42,656 nucleotides of DNA from a virus. The stretch spans positions 1-42,656 of IMG/VR virus record IMGVR_UViG_3300044527_000174. One strand, given 5' to 3'. The notes under the pieces were generated by a model. The model saw only the letters and a list, made by a program, of their open reading frames with translations. It searched no databases and was not told the origin of the DNA. Each line of letters opens with the position of its first letter. The stretch's first letter is position 1. Below are positions 28,676-36,010 of this stretch, piece by piece. The translations under genes and the position numbers were made by a program.

Positions 28676-29203
28676 TTACCCTACGGTTGTAGTGGTGGTT
28701 GTTGTAGGACACACTCCAAGATTAGCTGATGACACACCTGATATAGGAGGCACCACTAATGTTCCTGTACAAGCACATACGTAGATGATGCTAGGACCTG
28801 CTACAGAAGTGTTTACAAGAATTCCTCCACACTGATAGTAAGATATATTAACAGGTGAAACAGTTGAATTGGTCACAGAGTAGAACGCACAAGAAGGACA
28901 AGCTATTGTTGTAGTTGTTGTGGTTGTCGAACTTGTGGAAGTTGATGTTGTTGTTGTTGTTGGACAGCAATTACCTAATGCCACCTGAAGATTGTAGATC
29001 TGTTGTTTAAGACTACAGATTTGAGTGTCAATCTTTTGGAAAGCCACGGTTGCTGTGTCATATGTTGCAATTAATGTACAAGATAAATTAGGTCCGCTGT
29101 ATGCAACATTGTTAGTTGGTGTAAGGGGCGTACTACAAGGATCACATCCGCAGGTGACAACTGGAATCGTTGTACAGCATGGATTTTGTGGAAGGTATAT
29201 CAT
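28676..29203 (-). CDS. Cys-rich Thr-linker appendage protein, 175 aa
   Basis: The N-terminal 30 residues are rich in Cys and Pro (CCTTIPVVTCGCDPC). A short helix around 53-75 (FQKIDTQICSLKQQIYNLQ) could trimerise. A Thr/Ser linker spans about 80-100. One small beta-domain bounded by Cys follows (about 102-163), of the same family as two domains at the end of the 1994-aa nozzle protein. The chain then stops inside a second Thr run (CPTTTTTTTVG), as if a further domain had been lost. It is probably a short fibre or fibre accessory lying after the collar fibre gene. Poor SD and an A/T-rich leader are as elsewhere. Confidence 0.65.
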   Translation of the reverse strand: MIYLPQNPCCTTIPVVTCGCDPCSTPLTPTNNVAYSGPNLSCTLIATYDTATVAFQKIDTQICSLKQQIYNLQVALGNCCPTTTTTSTSTSSTTTTTTTIACPSCAFYSVTNSTVSPVNISYYQCGGILVNTSVAGPSIIYVCACTGTLVVPPISGVSSANLGVCPTTTTTTTVG

Positions 29204-29224
29204 TTTATATAAAGAGTTTAACTA

Positions 29225-30328
29225 TTAAGGAATATACATGATGTAGTAACATCCCAGACCAGGCTGGTAGTTAGCATGGGCTAATCCGCCTCCTGTAGAA
29301 CCAACACTGACTGCCACAGAAACTCCTGTGACTGCTGTGTTTGTACTAGTAGACGAACTCTTTATGCCATTCATATCCATAAGGTCACCTGATGTACCAG
29401 GCTCATTCTGATCAGCTTCTCCATGGGCATATGCAATTGTATGCAAGTGTCCAGGATCAGTTACAGTAGCTGTAGCCAAGTGAGAGTGAGCAGGAATCTC
29501 TGTAGCTGAAAGAGTTACACTGTTAGAACCAGCAGTTCCTAATAAAGCATAAGCAGGATTACCAGCTACACCAGGGTCCACTGCAGGGTTGAAAGATCCT
29601 CCACCCATGCCTGTTGTAGCACCAACTGGTACACGTCCTCTTTTATCAGGAGTGCCATTGTTACCATTACAGAGGTAGATTTTCTCCCAATCAGTTCCAA
29701 CAATACCAGCACCTGTACCATCAAATCTACCTGTAAGAGTACCATAGTATTCTACAACAGAAAAAGGAACCATGCGATTGAAAAACTTACTGCTAGTTCC
29801 AACACTAGTTAGATAGGCTGCAATCAGAGAGTTAAGATCAGAAAGCTTAACATAGTTTGTACTTACATTAAGAGAAAGAGCATTTAGAGAAACCTCCACT
29901 CCACAAAGCTTTGTAATAACAGCTTGCAGGATTGCATGTGTTCCAGAGGAACCAGTTACACCTGTAAGACATCCTACACTGTAAGATGCTTCTAAAGCAG
30001 CAAAATCATCCTCTAGAGCAGTAACGCGTGTGTCTAATTCACACACAGCTTTGATGATTGCACTAATTACGTTTGGAAGACTAAGGTCTTCACATGATAC
30101 AAGATTCTTACTTACAATCTCGCAAATAATTTGAGGGTTGATGGGTAGGATTATTCCAGTTCCATCGAGAGTTGATGTGAGAAATGTAATCAATGCTTGC
30201 TCAACATACGAAAGAGAGTCTCCTGTCTTGATTCCCAAAATAGGAACATCTACACCCGTATATCTTACGCATTGATCAGATATTGTTTCTACACAACCGT
30301 TATAGCAATTTGAACAAATGTTGGACAT
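29225..30328 (-). CDS. Tail fibre with phage collar domain, 367 aa
   Basis: Residues 185-280 show the tail-collar pattern: a Trp-containing WEKIYLCNG at 214-222, TPDKRGRVPVGA at 226-237 and SVTLSATEIPAHSH at 270-283. The His pairs HSH (281-283) and HLH (294-296) resemble the metal-binding HxH sites of trimeric phage fibre tips, and the chain ends with QPGLGCYYIMYIP. The first 180 residues hold a Cys-rich start (CSNCYNGC), helical segments and a predicted coiled coil around 95-115. Fibres of this class bind the host surface. The N-terminal half probably attaches to the tail. It ends about 20 bases before the next gene and starts directly after the 88-aa gene. Confidence 0.85.
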   Translation of the reverse strand: MSNICSNCYNGCVETISDQCVRYTGVDVPILGIKTGDSLSYVEQALITFLTSTLDGTGIILPINPQIICEIVSKNLVSCEDLSLPNVISAIIKAVCELDTRVTALEDDFAALEASYSVGCLTGVTGSSGTHAILQAVITKLCGVEVSLNALSLNVSTNYVKLSDLNSLIAAYLTSVGTSSKFFNRMVPFSVVEYYGTLTGRFDGTGAGIVGTDWEKIYLCNGNNGTPDKRGRVPVGATTGMGGGSFNPAVDPGVAGNPAYALLGTAGSNSVTLSATEIPAHSHLATATVTDPGHLHTIAYAHGEADQNEPGTSGDLMDMNGIKSSSTSTNTAVTGVSVAVSVGSTGGGLAHANYQPGLGCYYIMYIP

Positions 30329-30595
30329 TTATTTATATTTTAAAAGTTTTACTCTACTCGCAATCATGTTCACCGTGAATGGAGCAGCATAATCGGGGTT
30401 ACAATACTTATAAGCAAGTATTCTTCTGTAGTTTATAAGAGCCAGCATTACCCCTCCAGGTACAGGCTGGTTCAACATAAACACAACATTGTTGTATAAG
30501 TTGTTTGCAAGAGAAGCTAGTTTACAATCTATATCAGCAATTAATGCTGGAATACTAGCGCATTCTGGACAACTTGTAAGCCTGGGTGATAACAT
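30329..30595 (-). CDS. Small conserved-looking protein, 88 aa
   Basis: Function is not recognised. The sequence is compact and mostly helical, with a Cys pair (CPEC, residues 9-12) at the start and a positively charged end (RVKLLKYK). Its first 41 bases overlap the end of the 50-aa zinc-ribbon gene in another frame, and its stop is directly followed by the collar fibre ATG. It is probably a small virion or fibre-assembly protein, a guess from context. Codon pattern and placement argue that it is real. Confidence 0.55.
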   Translation of the reverse strand: MLSPRLTSCPECASIPALIADIDCKLASLANNLYNNVVFMLNQPVPGGVMLALINYRRILAYKYCNPDYAAPFTVNMIASRVKLLKYK

Positions 30596-30707
30596 TTCCT
30601 ATAAGTTTTCTTCCTTGTTTTATAGCACCATTACATGCTGCACAAAGACCGTTAATCAATTGACATCCACATCCAACCTTAGCTCCACAGTTTTTACACA
30701 TAGCCAT
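30555..30707 (-). CDS. Small zinc-ribbon protein, 50 aa
   Basis: An ATG at 30707 opens a 50-codon frame ending in TAG at 30555-30557. The protein has CKNC (4-7) and CAAC (22-25) separated by 14 residues, the classic pattern of a zinc ribbon, plus two more Cys (13 and 15) between them and a basic helical tail (KQGRKLIG). It starts two bases before the upstream gene stops at 30709-30711 and overlaps the start of the downstream 88-aa gene by 41 bases, filling what would otherwise be a gap. The role is unknown. A metal-stabilised structural or nucleic-acid-binding peptide is possible. Confidence 0.6.
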   Translation of the reverse strand: MAMCKNCGAKVGCGCQLINGLCAACNGAIKQGRKLIGNVITQAYKLSRMR

Positions 30708-30708
30708 A

Positions 30709-31272
30709 TTAGTAGAAGTTTATTATGTAGTTGGTTCCAGAGCAACCACAATTGTTTTTTATAAAGTTATTCAGCATCATATCTGCCTGAGTATAAAGCT
30801 TTGTTGCTTCAAGATCAGCACAGTTGTTTGCAGCAGCAATGGCCCCCTGCATAAAGAAGTTGATAGAGTTGAGATCCACAAATGCTTGTGTTTTGATAGC
30901 TCTATCACATTCCATCATATCAAGCTTCATAAATGCTCCATCAAACTTCTCCTGTAACTGCTCAACACGCATAATAGACTTCTCTACGAAGTTTATGTAT
31001 GCAGGAGCTACAGAATATCTTAAACGATAAACCCCATCAGGCAGAGGTTGATCTACACCTACGGGGCTTATTCCTAAGTTTGATGTTGTAAATATGTTAA
31101 AGTCGTTAACGCTGAATGGTTTATAGAATGTTCCAAATCCAGGAACCGTAATTTCAATTGTAGCACCAGAAACAACAGGTGGATTAGTTGGGTAAACGGA
31201 AGCATCAGCAACCCCAAGAGTTGTTACATTATATGTTGGGATTACTAATATGTCTAGTTTTAAATCTGCCAT
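30709..31272 (-). CDS. Predicted virion/tail appendage protein, 187 aa
   Basis: Residues 1-95 look like a beta-sandwich, with alternating hydrophobic strands and Pro/Gly turns (VPGFGTFYKPFSVND). Residues 95-175 are helical (KSIMRVEQLQEKFDGAFMKL), ending in a Cys-rich piece (NNCGCSGTNY). The arrangement resembles an attachment domain joined to a helical assembly domain. I do not recognise the family. A strong hairpin (31289-31327) lies just before the start, so this gene may be expressed at a different level from the upstream virion protein. Confidence 0.6.
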   Translation of the reverse strand: MADLKLDILVIPTYNVTTLGVADASVYPTNPPVVSGATIEITVPGFGTFYKPFSVNDFNIFTTSNLGISPVGVDQPLPDGVYRLRYSVAPAYINFVEKSIMRVEQLQEKFDGAFMKLDMMECDRAIKTQAFVDLNSINFFMQGAIAAANNCADLEATKLYTQADMMLNNFIKNNCGCSGTNYIINFY

Positions 31273-31288
31273 GTTGCTTTAAATAAAT

Positions 31289-31327
31289 AAGCCAGAGGAT
31301 TGAGTAGTATCCTCTCACCTCTGGCTT
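31289..31327 (-). terminator. Intergenic hairpin: weak terminator or attenuator
   Basis: On the minus strand AAGCCAGAGG and CCTCTGGCTT form a perfect 10-bp stem. Its 19-base loop can fold further (TGAG with CTCA). It is followed by TTATTTATTT rather than a pure T run, and the next ATG is only 16 bases past the stem. It could end or reduce transcription after the abundant virion gene, or protect its 3' end. Confidence 0.5.
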
Positions 31328-31358
31328 AGGTTATATAATCTATGTTACTTGCCTACTA

Positions 31359-32531
31359 TTACGGAATCAAGGTTGATGTTGTAGTAGTAGAAGGCCATAC
31401 AGTGGTTGTTGTAGAAGTGGTCGTTACACACGCACCGTTCTGAGCAACAACTGCACCAAGACCTGCCACAAGAACTGCTTCCACAGCGGTTTCCATAGCG
31501 CTATCCTTTTGAAGAGCAATGATTACAGTGCTGTCTTCATAGATATAATCGCCCCACTGATAAGCAGACTTGTCGAACTCATTAAACTTGATGTAGTAAG
31601 TGGTATATGTAGTACCATCACTCACCCAGCTTTCAAAGTTCTCATTGTAACCATTCATCCTGTAGAGATGCTTCAAGTAACCAGCTTGGTAGCTGTAGAA
31701 GTTTTTCTCCAATTGTGCAATCTCTGCAGATGTACCACTAGCGTAAGAAGAACGCTGTACAACAACAGGATCAGCAACAGTGTTACAAGGATCAGCTACA
31801 ATGAAGTCAGCTGTGGTTGCAGGTCCGCTAAATACGAATGTACGGAACCACATTCTGTCATACTCGAAAGGAAATGCTGCCACATCACAAGGCTGACCAT
31901 ATTTGGTAAGAGGCTTACCAGTGATACGCAAGAATGCGTTTTGGTCGTTACCAATTCTCTGGAACTGATAGAAGTCAGAGAAAGTGATGTTGTCAGGGTT
32001 GTTACCAGGAGCTTGAAGATTGAAGTGATAAATCACATCATCAATCAAAGCAGGTACATCAACGTTAGTACAAGGATCACCACCGCAATCACAACAAGGT
32101 GCGTTTACAGTTACTGAACGAGTGAAACCGTTGAAATACAAGGTGTCAAGGTAGCTAGAGTGAGCACGAAGTGTTACAGTGATAATATCACCACACTGTG
32201 CGTTCCAGTTAACAACATCTGTAATTTGAGTGAGAGGAGTAGGACAACCGTCCACTTTATACCACTCAGTTACATTGCTGTTACAACCAGCACCAGAAGG
32301 ACAGCCTTTAATCTTATCTGAACGCTTAGAGCCTTGCAGATAAGTGTTTGTACGGCCCTGCGCAATATAAAAATAGGGAGACGCTGCAATGTTTGCAGCT
32401 GTAGCTAGAGTGTAGTCGGATTTAAAAATACCAACTTGTCCAGCTGTCAAGTTTTGCGTAGATCCAGAACTAGGGAGCGCAGTTTGCCCTACTGGAACTA
32501 CGAAAAGCGTAGTTAATGAAAAATCAGCCAT
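31359..32531 (-). CDS. Virion structural protein with Thr-rich C-terminal tail, 390 aa
   Basis: The body (about 1-365) is a compact mixed protein with landmarks SLTTLFVVPVGQ, PYFYIAQGR, GSKRSDKIKGC and a Cys cluster CCDCGGDPC near 148-156. It ends with CVTTTSTTTTVWPSTTTTSTLIP, a Thr/Ser tail like the linkers of the nozzle and fibre proteins but with no domain after it. The clean start context (TAAAGCAAA before ATG) and a downstream hairpin suggest high expression. Its place between neck and fibre genes suits a head-decoration or tail component; I cannot decide which. No enzymatic motif is visible. Confidence 0.65.
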   Translation of the reverse strand: MADFSLTTLFVVPVGQTALPSSGSTQNLTAGQVGIFKSDYTLATAANIAASPYFYIAQGRTNTYLQGSKRSDKIKGCPSGAGCNSNVTEWYKVDGCPTPLTQITDVVNWNAQCGDIITVTLRAHSSYLDTLYFNGFTRSVTVNAPCCDCGGDPCTNVDVPALIDDVIYHFNLQAPGNNPDNITFSDFYQFQRIGNDQNAFLRITGKPLTKYGQPCDVAAFPFEYDRMWFRTFVFSGPATTADFIVADPCNTVADPVVVQRSSYASGTSAEIAQLEKNFYSYQAGYLKHLYRMNGYNENFESWVSDGTTYTTYYIKFNEFDKSAYQWGDYIYEDSTVIIALQKDSAMETAVEAVLVAGLGAVVAQNGACVTTTSTTTTVWPSTTTTSTLIP

Positions 32532-32559
32532 TTTGCTTTATTTTAGGTGATTGAAAAAT

Positions 32560-33291
32560 TTATTCGTTTGTCTGTATCCTGAACTGTGCACTTTGAACAG
32601 CAGCAGCGTTCTCTGTGTACATTGCTAGGTTTTGTACTGTTAAGTCTAACAACTCATCCTCTAGATAGAGTTCAAGTTCGCAGTCTTGGTCAAATGATGG
32701 TTCACCGTCTAACATGATGTATCCTTCTTTATTAATGTATACAGGATAGCGCATGTAGGAAATATATATCTTACTCGGAGTGAACGTACCATCTGTAAAG
32801 ATGGATATTTCATCTGTCGAGAGGAAGTTGAAAGTCTCTTGGTATTCAAAAGACGGCCTATAATGTGTATTGTTCAGAATGAACTGAAGGTCACCATGTT
32901 TAGCTAAGTCTCTGTTAATCCAGATCTTTCTATCCTTACACACTCCTTTGTCAGCTAGTACATATGCATCTAAATAGAACATGTACTTAGGAACAAGTAG
33001 GTGTAGATTAGCAAACCATTGATTTAGTTCTTCGTTCTTGAGAGTAAGTTCAAGAGGTTGATGGTTATATGTTATGACCAAGCTTTGGAGGTCCTCGTAA
33101 CGCTTCTTAAAAGCATCGAGTCCCATTCCACTTACCACACTAAAACCATCAACCTTTTGTTTTATCAGCTTAATCTGGGCCTCATTGAGAGCCAGAATTT
33201 TATCTTCCAAGTTAATTTGCTGGTGTATATTAGTTGATAGTTTATTTAGTTTTTGGTCTATCTTATATAATAAACTATCTACTGGTATCAT
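32560..33291 (-). CDS. Neck/ring-type structural protein, 243 aa
   Basis: The first 50 residues are a helical, coiled-coil-like stretch (KIDQKLNKLSTNIHQQINLE, then DKILALNEAQIKLIKQKVDG). Residues 60-200 are mixed, with many Tyr/Phe, followed by an acidic stretch (DQDCELELYLEDELLDLTVQ) near 202-221. Position soon after the capsid gene and this helix-first layout agree with portal-adjacent ring proteins in crAss-like phages; the exact counterpart is uncertain. The ATG overlaps the previous stop as ATGA (33288-33291), a typical coupling junction. Confidence 0.6.
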   Translation of the reverse strand: MIPVDSLLYKIDQKLNKLSTNIHQQINLEDKILALNEAQIKLIKQKVDGFSVVSGMGLDAFKKRYEDLQSLVITYNHQPLELTLKNEELNQWFANLHLLVPKYMFYLDAYVLADKGVCKDRKIWINRDLAKHGDLQFILNNTHYRPSFEYQETFNFLSTDEISIFTDGTFTPSKIYISYMRYPVYINKEGYIMLDGEPSFDQDCELELYLEDELLDLTVQNLAMYTENAAAVQSAQFRIQTNE

Positions 33292-34256
33292 ACTGCAGCC
33301 AATTTCTTAGTTTTTAGCTTAGCTTCGAGAGTCAAGAGCAAGTCTTGATTATCATCATCAACAAGCAATTTAATTAAATCATCTTCATCCTTAGCTATTT
33401 CAAACTCACCTTCATAAATTTTACCGTTAGGTTTAGATCTATATATTGAGTGAAGAAGAGATTGTTTCACTAAGTCTTTGATATGGAGTAAGTTATCCTT
33501 CATGTCTGCGAAGCGAGTGAACACTTCAACAGGATTTAACCCTTGATACTTACCGTTTTTAAACTCGGTTTGTTTTAGGACATTGTCTACAAGGTTGTAA
33601 ACTGCTTCCTCTTTAGTATCATCAGTTACAGGTAGTCCCAACAAACGTGCCACTTTTCTTTTTCTTTCAGGAGTCATGCTGTCAAACTTAACAATAGCTT
33701 TGTTAATCATTTGCTTCTTCTTGAAGAGAACAGCATTCTCGATTTCATCATCAGCTACGTAGAACTGAGTTTCAGCAGGATATTCACCACGCTCCCAAGC
33801 TTGATATGAGCTTGCAATTGTAGGATGAACACGAAGCCACGAAAACGCTAATTCCTGAAAAGGAATGTTAAGATCAAAGAAGTTATCACTATCTAGAAGT
33901 TTTACAGGCTGAACATGCAGCGTATCACTTGTTGATGTAGACAATCCATAGTTCCAGAAACTAGAACGAGGACCTAAGTCAACATCTCCCAATGCAGATT
34001 GTAATTTGTCTCTAAGAGCTGTAACACGCTCAGTCTCTAGTTCTCTCTCAAGAGGATCAGAGATTCTGCGGATGTAACTAGCATTAGGATCAAGTCCTGT
34101 TCTGTACTGTCCATCCAATTCCTTGTAAGGATACTTAAATACCCCTGTACCAGGAATACGTGTTAGGCCTTTAAGTGAAAGACCGCCTTGCATTGTTTGA
34201 AGTTGTGAGTTATTATACTCCTTCTTAATAGTTGAGATTTTACCTAACTTACCCAT
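33288..34256 (-). CDS. Head-associated structural protein, 322 aa
   Basis: Residues 1-90 are basic and Gly/Pro-rich. Residues 90-180 are mixed, with a Trp-rich FSWLRVHPTIASSYQAW. Residues 193-225 (TPERKRKVARLLGLPV plus a following helix) look like a short helix-extension-helix of the SAP/HeH type, which could contact DNA. The last 100 residues are acidic and helical, ending in a basic tail. Genes of this size follow the capsid gene in crAss-like genomes, but their function is not known to me. Expression is probably controlled by the structured element and duplicated leader just upstream. Confidence 0.6.
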   Translation of the reverse strand: MGKLGKISTIKKEYNNSQLQTMQGGLSLKGLTRIPGTGVFKYPYKELDGQYRTGLDPNASYIRRISDPLERELETERVTALRDKLQSALGDVDLGPRSSFWNYGLSTSTSDTLHVQPVKLLDSDNFFDLNIPFQELAFSWLRVHPTIASSYQAWERGEYPAETQFYVADDEIENAVLFKKKQMINKAIVKFDSMTPERKRKVARLLGLPVTDDTKEEAVYNLVDNVLKQTEFKNGKYQGLNPVEVFTRFADMKDNLLHIKDLVKQSLLHSIYRSKPNGKIYEGEFEIAKDEDDLIKLLVDDDNQDLLLTLEAKLKTKKLAAV

Positions 34257-34281
34257 ATGTAGTTTGTTTTATTTGGTTTAT
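34257..34281 (-). promoter_or_regulatory. Duplicated 25-nt leader, copy 2
   Basis: The 25 bases directly before this ATG match the 25 bases before the scaffold ATG (37301-37325) at 23 positions. Read on the minus strand both start ATAAACCAA and end AAACAAACTACAT. The A-rich sequence has no Shine-Dalgarno site. It is likely a translation-enhancing leader or a processed mRNA 5' end. Confidence 0.6.
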
Positions 34282-34285
34282 TTTG

Positions 34286-34426
34286 CAGAGTGATTCCCAC
34301 CGAAGGGAATAGCGATTGGGAGACACCCCAGTCCAACCACTCTGTAAGTGAGAAGAGCTCCCCCACGGGGATGTGGGGGGCAATCTCTTCTCGATATAAG
34401 GTCTAGGAATACTATTCCTAGAGTGG
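34286..34426 (-). ncRNA. Structured RNA element downstream of the major capsid gene
   Basis: On the minus strand three folds follow in order. A perfect 10-bp palindrome comes first (34402-34411 with 34413-34422, arms TCTAGGAATA and TATTCCTAGA). Next is a two-part stem (34385-34392 with 34350-34357, GAGAAGAG and CTCTTCTC, enclosing CCCCCAC and GTGGGGG at 34373-34379 and 34360-34366). Last is a three-way-junction-like fold closed by CAGAGTG and CACTCTG (34338-34344 with 34286-34292), containing ATTCCC/GGGAAT with loop TTCGGT and a weaker GGTTGG/CCAATC arm. No T run follows, so it is not a plain intrinsic terminator. It ends four bases before the duplicated leader. Function is unknown: attenuator, processing site or mRNA stabiliser. 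Confidence 0.55.
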
Positions 34427-34430
34427 ATCC

Positions 34431-35984
34431 TTAGAATTGTGGGATCTCTTCAATCAAAACTGTACGAGACAAGTCTTCAATGAATACATCACAACGGTCT
34501 TTCATCCAGATTTCGTATCCTGGGAATTTGTTCGCAGAGCTCATACCCTGAGACTTAGCAAAGCCTAAGTGGTGGCGAGTTCCATCGATATAACCCCAAG
34601 TCATAGAAGGTGCACCCTTCATACGTACTTCACGGATGTTGTTAACCAATGAACCATCAGACATAGGAGATACGTCAAACACCATGAATACAGGTGTGCT
34701 CTTCTTGTTCTGACCAAATTCAAGGTTAGATTGTGGAAGGTCAAGTTCTTTCAAGTGAATTAACTCAACACGACCAGTTTCACGAGTAACCATTGCATCG
34801 AATGCAAAGTTATAAGTGATATGCTGACCTTCTCCCTGCATGTAACGGTTTCCGCTATCAGCCATGAAAGTCAAGCCACTGTTTAAAGCGTCTGTCTTCA
34901 AAGCTTGTTGGAATACGTCAAATCCAGCTTCGTTAGTGTACATTTTAACACGACGGTCTTTAACATCCACACGTCTGTAGAACAAGTCACCAAACACAGA
35001 ACGAATCAAGTTTGCAGTGAATTCTCCACGGTTGTATTGAACAAGGTTACCGTTGTTACGCATTCTGTGATAAACACCAGCAGATGTACGCTTAAGTTCT
35101 TGCTTGCTACCGTTAGTTTTAACAGTACCAGGACGAGACCAAATCATACGCTTAACTTTCAACTCAAGCATAGACTTACGCATCCAGAACTCAATAAATG
35201 GTTCCCATTTAACATCGTTACGAGTTAAAGGAAGTTGGTTACGACGTTGAGGTGCATATACAAGAATATCCAAAGGACGACCTGCAGAGTCACGCATCAT
35301 TTTGTCATCAGCCCACTCAGTGATTTTGTGCTCGAAACCATATGCAGAACCCAAAGATTCAAACATTGTGATTTGCTCACCCAAACGAGGAAGACCCAAT
35401 AAGTCTTGATCGAATTCACCAATTGCAGCATCAACCAACTCAAGTTCGATACCTACCTGTAAGAAGGTTGGGCTTACGAAGTCTACAGTTGGATTATCTG
35501 TAACAAGTGTGAAGCTGTAAAGGAAGCCCATGTTCCAAGGAACTGGATCCTTAATAACGTAGAAACGAGGACCATATTGACGAGTACCAACAGAAATGAT
35601 TGCGTTCTTAGAGAACTCATTTGTGTCAATTACCAATTGGAACTCTTGACCATCGATACCAGGCTTGCTCAGCTCAGCTGTAGAAGCAGGGATGTCGATA
35701 ATCTTAGGGAATTTGTAGGGAACAGCTACTTGCCATTTCCAAGCATCGCTATTATTATCAATGTAATAAGGCGTGCTTTTGTTGATCATGTCTAGGAAAT
35801 CATTGCTGTACAGAGAGCTCTGTGTATAGAGGCTGATGATTTTCTTATCGTAATCAGCAGGCTCAGTTGAGTGAAAGCTCTCCAGGTGGTTAGCGTCAGT
35901 TAGCTTACCCACAGCACGCTTGTCCATAGATGCGACACGAGCATACGTGAAGCCAGTTAGACCTGGGATTGTTTGAATTGCCAT
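34431..35984 (-). CDS. Major capsid protein, 517 aa
   Basis: Size, the position directly after an acidic scaffold gene and the overall composition fit the HK97-fold major capsid protein of crAss-like phages. The start reads MAIQTIPGLTGFTYARVASM. Residues around 40-70 form the helical N-arm-like segment, and the body is a balanced alpha/beta protein with many Arg (RRNQLPLTRNDVKWEPF, VKDRRVKMYTNEAGFDVF) and the end SRTVLIEEIPQF. No Cys-rich or low-complexity insert is present, unlike the tail proteins. It assembles with the scaffold around the portal and forms the shell. The leader AAAAGGATAACAAAATG has an unusually SD-like AGGA for this window, consistent with heavy translation. The 3' side carries the structured RNA element. 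Confidence 0.8.
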   Translation of the reverse strand: MAIQTIPGLTGFTYARVASMDKRAVGKLTDANHLESFHSTEPADYDKKIISLYTQSSLYSNDFLDMINKSTPYYIDNNSDAWKWQVAVPYKFPKIIDIPASTAELSKPGIDGQEFQLVIDTNEFSKNAIISVGTRQYGPRFYVIKDPVPWNMGFLYSFTLVTDNPTVDFVSPTFLQVGIELELVDAAIGEFDQDLLGLPRLGEQITMFESLGSAYGFEHKITEWADDKMMRDSAGRPLDILVYAPQRRNQLPLTRNDVKWEPFIEFWMRKSMLELKVKRMIWSRPGTVKTNGSKQELKRTSAGVYHRMRNNGNLVQYNRGEFTANLIRSVFGDLFYRRVDVKDRRVKMYTNEAGFDVFQQALKTDALNSGLTFMADSGNRYMQGEGQHITYNFAFDAMVTRETGRVELIHLKELDLPQSNLEFGQNKKSTPVFMVFDVSPMSDGSLVNNIREVRMKGAPSMTWGYIDGTRHHLGFAKSQGMSSANKFPGYEIWMKDRCDVFIEDLSRTVLIEEIPQF

Positions 35985-36010
35985 TTTGTTATCCTTTTAT
36001 TTATTAAAAT

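Noticed and set aside
17566-30328. Diversity-generating retroelement targeting the fibre genes
   Set aside because: No reverse transcriptase gene and no template/variable repeat pair was seen in the window. The repeated domains differ throughout, not only at adenines.
34286-34392. Classic intrinsic terminator or hammerhead ribozyme
   Set aside because: No T run follows the stems on the minus strand, and the CTGATGA core of hammerheads is absent. It is kept as an unclassified structured element.
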